From NCBI GenBank assembly GCA_026874595.1, contig CM049321.1, positions 8,864,979 through 8,928,978 on the forward strand: a DNA stretch of 64,000 nucleotides. Reading direction: 5' to 3'. The position numbers were made by a program, and so were the translations under genes. The stretch is from Sipunculus nudus. Its lineage: Eukaryota; Annelida; Sipuncula; Golfingiida; Sipunculidae. Below the pieces are notes generated by a model. It saw only the letters and a list, made by a program, of their open reading frames with translations, was not told the DNA's origin and did not search any database. Positions 58,111 to 64,000 of this stretch are shown in pieces (position 1 is the stretch's first letter; the number at the start of each line of letters is the position of its first letter).

Positions 58111-59227
58111 TTATATTTTCTAATAAACAATGCCATTAACACAAGTAACATTACTGCATACCTACATACACTATGTATCTATTTTGCCATTATCAGTGAG
58201 TATAAACACATTTACATTTAAATAAACAGTCAATTCAACAATTACAACAATATTCTATTATCCTCATTGAGCATAATATTTAACAATCAGGAATAGCAGC
58301 ATGTCCATTTTAGTGAGATGACCTACAATATGATTTATTATCCGTAATAAAGAATAAAAATAGTTTGTGTTAACAAATCAAGAGACATTTTGAAATTCTA
58401 GGAAGTGCATGCATTATGTTTTAGATACTGATCTTTCAAATACATTTTATCTCATAATTGACTAATTATAACAAACCTCTACAATGGTTAATGAAATAAG
58501 TGAGAGACAAGATTGAATCGATTTTATTCAACTTATTAACAAAGGGCCGTTGATATTAATGGACATATGGCACATTGATCACATTGGTAGATTGAGTGCA
58601 ACCTCTTCATTTAGAAACCTTGAAGAGCAGAGCAGGAAATGTCTGCTTTCCAAGTGTCCAAATCGTATTCTATGTGGCTCACAGAAAAAAGTTTAAAGGG
58701 ATCCATACACCTATCTAACCTTTATTAACTAAAGGTAATCCCTCATAGCTATTATAGAAATAGGCCGAAAAGGTGGATATCACCGCACACAGGCAGCTTG
58801 TTTTGTTTTTATCAACATGTTTATAATATGTGGGGGTCCGCCAAGAAAATAAAAACAAATTCAAAAAAGGCATCTGTCGGCAAGTCAGATAAGCCAGAGC
58901 TTTGCAAATGGCGATTTGACAAAGTGACCTTAAATGCGACCTACCACCTTAGGTTACATAATTTCCCCGTTTGTCAACAAAGCTGTGTTCACAAACACGT
59001 TGTTGATAAACAGGTTCATACATCTTTCACAGAGGCGTACTAGGAACTTTTCATGACCAGAATTACCTTTATATCATTATTATATACACAGAGGAAGCCA
59101 GAAATCACATACATTCTTTTTCAAAAGGTAGATGAATAGGCATCTTCAAGTAAACGTGTTAGCACGTGGGTTTAGTGTTACATCCAGAAATGAAACGAGG
59201 CCCTGATGTGGTTGGCTGGTGCAAAGA
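58111..59227. other. Intergenic, no gene seen
   Basis: AT-rich; possibly a decayed extension of the LINE. No supported gene. Confidence 0.45.
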
Positions 59228-59513
59228 GTGCCGTCACTGTCAACATTTAGAAATACTATATCTTGCATTACATGTTGTTTTAAATCTTTCATAAGAATTT
59301 AATGCTGACATTTTATCAATAATACTTAGTTTTGTTGAATACTAGAAATTTTGGTCAAAGGGGATTACCTGTGCCGTCACTGTCAACATTTAGAAATACT
59401 ATATCTTGCATTACATGTTGTTTTAAATATTTCATAAGAATTTAATGCTGACATTTTATCAATAATACTTAGTTTTGTTGAATACTAGACATTTTGGTCA
59501 AAGGGGATTACCT
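59228..59513 (+). repeat. 143-bp tandem duplication
   Basis: 59228-59370 and 59371-59513 differ at only about two positions (for example TTAAATC against TTAAATA, and TAGAAATT against TAGACATT). Confidence 0.95.
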
Positions 59514-60130
59514 CTGGATAATGTCCTTTGGCTGTGCTCATTAACGTGCCAGAAGGTTTTAAGAAGTAAAAAAACTTCATGTGTTTTTGGTATAAAAAAT
59601 AAATAGAATTAATTTTTTTTTCTAGGAAATGGTTCAGTTTATGCAAAATTTGTATAAATATATTTGATGTATAGTAGTCGTTGTATGATAACATGATGGG
59701 ATTTGGAATCCGTTTGCTGGAACAAAATAAAGACCACTGCAACCGAATTTCCGGGTCGTCCCAAATATTTCACAAAGACCTGTCGTCTGGATGTCAAGAT
59801 AAGTCTAACGGCTATGACTTTTGCCTTGCTAACGGGTGGATGGCAGAATTATGGAAGCTACAAGCCAACTTTTACGAATGCATATTACTTCAAGGGCGTA
59901 CAAAAATACCTCATGTAACGTATTTTTAATCTTTTGCGGCGTACCCCCTGTTGTTGAGCACTAGACCGGAAGAGGAGGGGGTTATAGCTAACCGTATATT
60001 TTAATTTTTTGGCGTACCTCCAGGAACGACGCAAGGGGAATTAATACTGTACAAAATGAACACATAATTTCAAAAACTCTTAACAAATGGTTTAATGTAG
60101 CGCTCCTCTTGCAAGCTATATAGAAAAAAA
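59514..60130. other. Intergenic, no gene seen
   Basis: Two overlapping short + strand frames near 59681-59929 have no splice or family support. Confidence 0.45.
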
Positions 60131-60545
60131 CCAAGTATGAGACAGATTTGGAATTCCTCTCCATCAGATCGCCATTCCTGTAAGACAAAAACTTGGAATT
60201 CCTCTCCAACAGATTGCCATTTCTGTATGAGACAGACTTGGAATTCGTCTCCATCAGATTGCCATTCCCGTATGAGACAGACTTGGAATTCCTCTCCAAC
60301 AGATTGCCATTTCTGTATGAGACAGACTTTGAATTCCTCTCAAACAGATTGCCATTCCTGTTTGAGACAGATTTGGAATTCCTCTCCATCAGAATGCCAT
60401 TCCTGTATGAGACAGACTTAGGATTTCTCTCCATTAGATTGCCATTCCTGTAAGACACAGGAATTCCTCTCCATCAGATTGCCATTCATGTACGAGACAG
60501 ACTTTGAATTCCTCTCCATCAGATTGCTATTCATTTACGAGATCT
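60131..60545. repeat. 45-bp minisatellite
   Basis: About nine units, each with GAGACAGACTTGGAATTCCT and CATCAGATTGCCATTCCTGT. Because 45 is a multiple of 3, frames stay open on both strands. The - strand frame 60458-59988 (156 codons) encodes seven copies of SYRNGNLMERNSKSV and a non-repetitive tail, with no evidence of expression. Confidence 0.92.
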
Positions 60546-61801
60546 TGGTCCATTCCTTGTCTTCTTTTATTTATGAAATTCTCGCCGTTTTCTTTTGTTT
60601 TGTTTTTATTATTTTTATGTTGATGTGAGCTGCATCAATTATAACAATCTGTTCCTGATGAAACAGAAGCTGTAATCGCGGTATGTTTGGTGCCATTTTG
60701 AAGAAACAAAACAGCTAAGCCCGATCTGACAAATATGCTATTTTGCAAACACACGCACATACACACAATATCCGCTTCCATATTCGCACCGCATCCAAAC
60801 AAGTGGACATGTCTCTTAAGAGTCATGCAGTACTTGTGGATTAAGGATAATATCCGAGAAGCTCAAACTAAAAATATAAAATGTGAAATTAAAACAGGAT
60901 TATCTTTATAAAAACCCAAACTTCTATTTCGATTGTTCTTTTGATTTGCTCTGAGTGTTATATTTGATTTTCTAATCATTGCGAAACGATTCTTGCGTGG
61001 GTTAATGTTTCTTAAGAGCTTTGGAAAAATCTGTCCCGGTAGTGACCTTAATGGTAACCCGTATGGGGTCATTGCGTTCGACTACGATCGTTAGTCAGTA
61101 AATTCGTTAAATATGTTACTACCGGAAAATCTATCCTGAATCTATATCAATATAACCCTTTTACAGAAATTGATATTTCGTAGGCGCCATTCTTTTACCA
61201 ATGATGTTTTCAATTGCGTCCCCAAGTAGTGACCGGTGGGTTTATTGTTTCGACGTGTTCTTTTGAAGTTTTGTCTGACGAGCCTGATAATTTATTTTTT
61301 AATAAACGCCGGCCTTAAATAGAAGCCTGTGTTGTTTAGTCGCGGGGTTAAAACAGGGTTTGAACAAAATAAACGCCCGGGCGTCTGATCAAGGAAATAT
61401 GGTACTTGTACTTGACATATTGTAGCTGTTAGTAAACTTGTATTTGGCTTCATGTTGTTGTTAGTGTACTTGTACTTGGTCTAATTGTTAGTATACTTGT
61501 ACTTGACTTAGTGTAGCTGTGAATGCGTTGATTAATCACCATAGCGCAACAGGCTTAACTACAGCTTATGATTTCTGAATGATTTTTTGCCCCGAATACA
61601 TATAAAAACGTGAAGTAAAAACAAGATCCATTAAGCTTAATAAACGTTAACAGGACAGTAAAACTGTCCTCTTATTTTATAGAGAAAGGAAGCTATGTTT
61701 ATTTCCATGTATTTAAAAGATCACTGCCTTCGGCTGACTCCAAAATAAAAGATACACGTGTTCATGTGCCAACAGGAAAAGCCTAGGAAATGCAAGATCC
61801 A
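60546..61801. other. Intergenic, no gene seen
   Basis: It contains a short repeat at 61390-61520 with TGTACTTGACTTAGTGTAGC-type units. No supported gene. Confidence 0.45.
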
Positions 61802-62282
61802 CAGTGGCGGATCCAGAAATTCGGGATCAAGGGGGCAATAATACTGAGTTATCGGTTGATGCATGGTATTAAGCTATTATTATTATTATTATTATTATTA
61901 TAATTATAATTATTACTTAAAATCTTTTTAACCTATAAAATATATATTTTTTTTCACCCATTTGAATAAAATCTAGAGCCATACTTATTATGTTTTGTTT
62001 TGAGTCAAGTAAATTAAAGGTACATGGGGAGGGTATGGGCGTAGGTTTCCCCTCCGATATTAAAAAAGTGTTGAATATGCAATGTAAAGGGGACATTTTA
62101 ATGCACATTTCACGAAAAAAATAATGATGATTATCTGTTCCTCAGCTACTATTCTCTTATATGTCTTTGCGTAAAGTAGTGAAACTTTAGGGGTAGGGGG
62201 TTCACGTGTAGCTGGCTGTAATATTTATAGTTCTTCAAAATTTGGATATCACCCCCCCCCACCCCCAGTGGATCCGCCACTG
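61802..62282. mobile_element. hAT-like MITE, 481 bp, perfect 13-bp inverted ends
   Basis: Left CAGTGGCGGATCC, right GGATCCGCCACTG, with G-rich/C-rich tracts just inside. The interior has an (ATT)n run and no coding capacity. No clear 8-bp target duplication. Confidence 0.7.
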
Positions 62283-62318
62283 ATGCACATTACTTTATCC
62301 GAGCTTCTTTGTTCGGAG

Positions 62319-62538
62319 CAGAAGCAGATCCCGGGGGGGGGGGGAGTTCAAGGGGTCCGGACCCACCCCTCCCACCCTTTTTCATCCGAAGCAACCATTT
62401 TTAAGGGTTTCAGATAAAATTTTGCGGCCTAGACCCTTCTCCGGACCTGGGGACCTGTTTTTTATGTTTTTCATCCTCCTCCTTGGATGGAACAGCCCCC
62501 CCCCCCCCCGCTTTTCCTAAATCCTGGATCCGCCCCTG
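62319..62538. mobile_element. hAT-like MITE, 220 bp, diverged ends
   Basis: Left CAGAAGCAGATCCCGGGGG, right CCTGGATCCGCCCCTG. Same end class as 61802-62282 and only 37 bp from it. Poly-G and poly-C tracts lie inside each end. Confidence 0.55.
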
Positions 62539-64000
62539 AGGACGACCTGTCAACGGGGATGTGATGAGAGACTAAGACAAAATATATTTTTCCAGGACGA
62601 TAGTGGAAGAAATGTGAAATAAAAGTCACAATTTCCTGGCATATTTCTGATTTCTCGGAGCTGGTTGGTATTGCAGGTAGGGTCATGTGATGAACGCGCA
62701 GTTACTTTCATCCACGGATTCAGGAAGGCCACACCGCCATGGGGCATTGGGTACAGCGGGTTATTTAAGGAATTCTGTCGTTAAGGAAGTGACGTCCTGC
62801 TCCGTTTCACCAGTAATGTGGGATCGATTTACGTTTAATCAGTATATGAACCAGTAGAGGTATAACAAGGATTTTATCCCTGTCCTGTAACCTTTGTGCT
62901 ACAAGGGCCCCGCCTATACAGTGATTAGCCTTTGCCTCTCAGCATCAGTCCGTCCGTCCTTCCTTCCGGCACGCTCTTCCACACGCTATCTGATGTACCA
63001 TTCCAGTAATTAATCAGTGATCACCCTGTTTCTTTAATGATCACTATGAGAGGATGTGCGCTATCGAATTTTTGAATCATCAGAAATTCAATATGGCCAG
63101 CAGGTGTCTTGGAATTCCTCTTGTGCGTATTCCCCATAAAACAACTCGAGCAGTCGATCTGGAATTTCTTTTGAAGATTTTAAAGAAAACCAATAAAGCC
63201 ACAAGGTAGCCATCTTGGAATTTAGTTTCTATTGCAACATCTCAAAAATGGTCAAGCTATCGCCAAAAGCATGTTAAAGATTGATCCCGATGAATGATGC
63301 GCTTTATGACCACCAGTAAAAACCATCTTGAAATTAGCCATGCAGTATATATAGTCATAGTTTGTCCCTAAGTTCTAGTTTTATTTCTAGAAGAAAGCGT
63401 CAAACAAAGACTGACATGGTCTGTTTATTTATTTATGATTTATCACCCCTGCTTGGTCATAAAAAGGCTTTTAGTCACTATTGTTATTTGGTTTAATTTA
63501 GTTTCCATCGCTTTATATTTAATTAAATTGTAACTCTTTCCAAGGTTACTATTTATAAGCTAAAACTGACAAATGACGGTACCTGCCCCTGACGAAATGA
63601 CTGTTATCATCATAGTACGACAGAAAAATACAAGAAAATGTTATTTAATTTATGGCATTTTTGTATTAATTAATTGTCCTGACACAAGACGACAGATACA
63701 GAGGTATCCTTAAACAGAAGAGCCCAAATCCGAATTTGTGTATAAGTGTAACGAGCGAGTAGTAATAAAACCCCACGTTTAGGTTACCAATGCCTATAGA
63801 ATTCACCTTTTTACGTCGCTTGTTGGATTGATGGCAACCTCTGGTGACAAAATGAAAAAAAAAAACCGAGTTTGTGCTGCATCCTGGTCATGATGACAGC
63901 GACAATAAGTTAACACAATGAAAATATAAGCATTTGAGAACTTATAATTCGAAGAAAAGAAAAAAAAGTGACCCATTGATCATGACAATCATCTGACGAA
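62539..64000. other. Intergenic, no gene seen
   Basis: No splice-supported frame. 63085-63330 holds a decayed pair of GCCATCTTGGAATTT-type repeats. Nothing else is recognised. Confidence 0.45.

Overview
This is a eukaryotic (metazoan) nuclear window. It is AT-rich and intron-rich, with canonical GT-AG splice sites, long introns, many microsatellites and minisatellites, tRNA-derived SINEs, MITEs and a LINE 3' end. The repeat types (GAGTCC-rich dispersed elements, a TATATAG / AGGTCA-rich dispersed repeat, hAT-like ends starting CAGTGGCGGATCC) suggest a marine lophotrochozoan, most likely a mollusc. That taxonomic call is inference.

Only two protein-coding genes are well supported. (1) The 3' part of SLC35F5, a multi-pass SLC35-family transporter, lies on the + strand at 433-10537. 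Nine exons have fully consistent phases; the N-terminal exons lie before the window. (2) An unrecognised gene lies on the - strand at 41398-54011. It has 13 exons in one unbroken frame plus a candidate terminal exon encoded by a (TA)n microsatellite. The predicted protein starts with an N-myristoylation motif and is mostly acidic and low-complexity, with a 25-residue Glu/Arg repeat.

Between them lie about 31 kb without a supported gene. 10.5-22.3 kb holds scattered MITEs, SINE copies, an apparent solo LTR and microsatellites. 22.3-32.3 kb is a degenerate ~230-bp satellite, each well-preserved monomer carrying an AGGGGCTGT...ACAGCCCCT hairpin. It is interrupted by a 163-bp palindromic MITE with a perfect 8-bp target duplication, by a ~1.1-kb insert, and by a ~2.8-kb insert holding a broken, coiled-coil-like coding remnant on the - strand. 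32.3-41.2 kb is a 23-bp minisatellite of roughly 380 units with higher-order structure, including a 933-bp unit repeated almost without change. On the - strand the 23-bp unit has no stop codon in any frame, so it reads as the same 23-residue basic peptide whichever frame is used.

54.0-64.0 kb, upstream of gene 2, holds no recognised gene. It has tandem duplications, a LINE 3' end, a 45-bp minisatellite and two hAT-like MITEs. The main interest is repeat biology: a possible origin of the 23-bp array from a segment of the ~230-bp satellite, nested transposons with readable target duplications, and a gene whose C terminus may be set by microsatellite length. No operon-like or defence system is visible.
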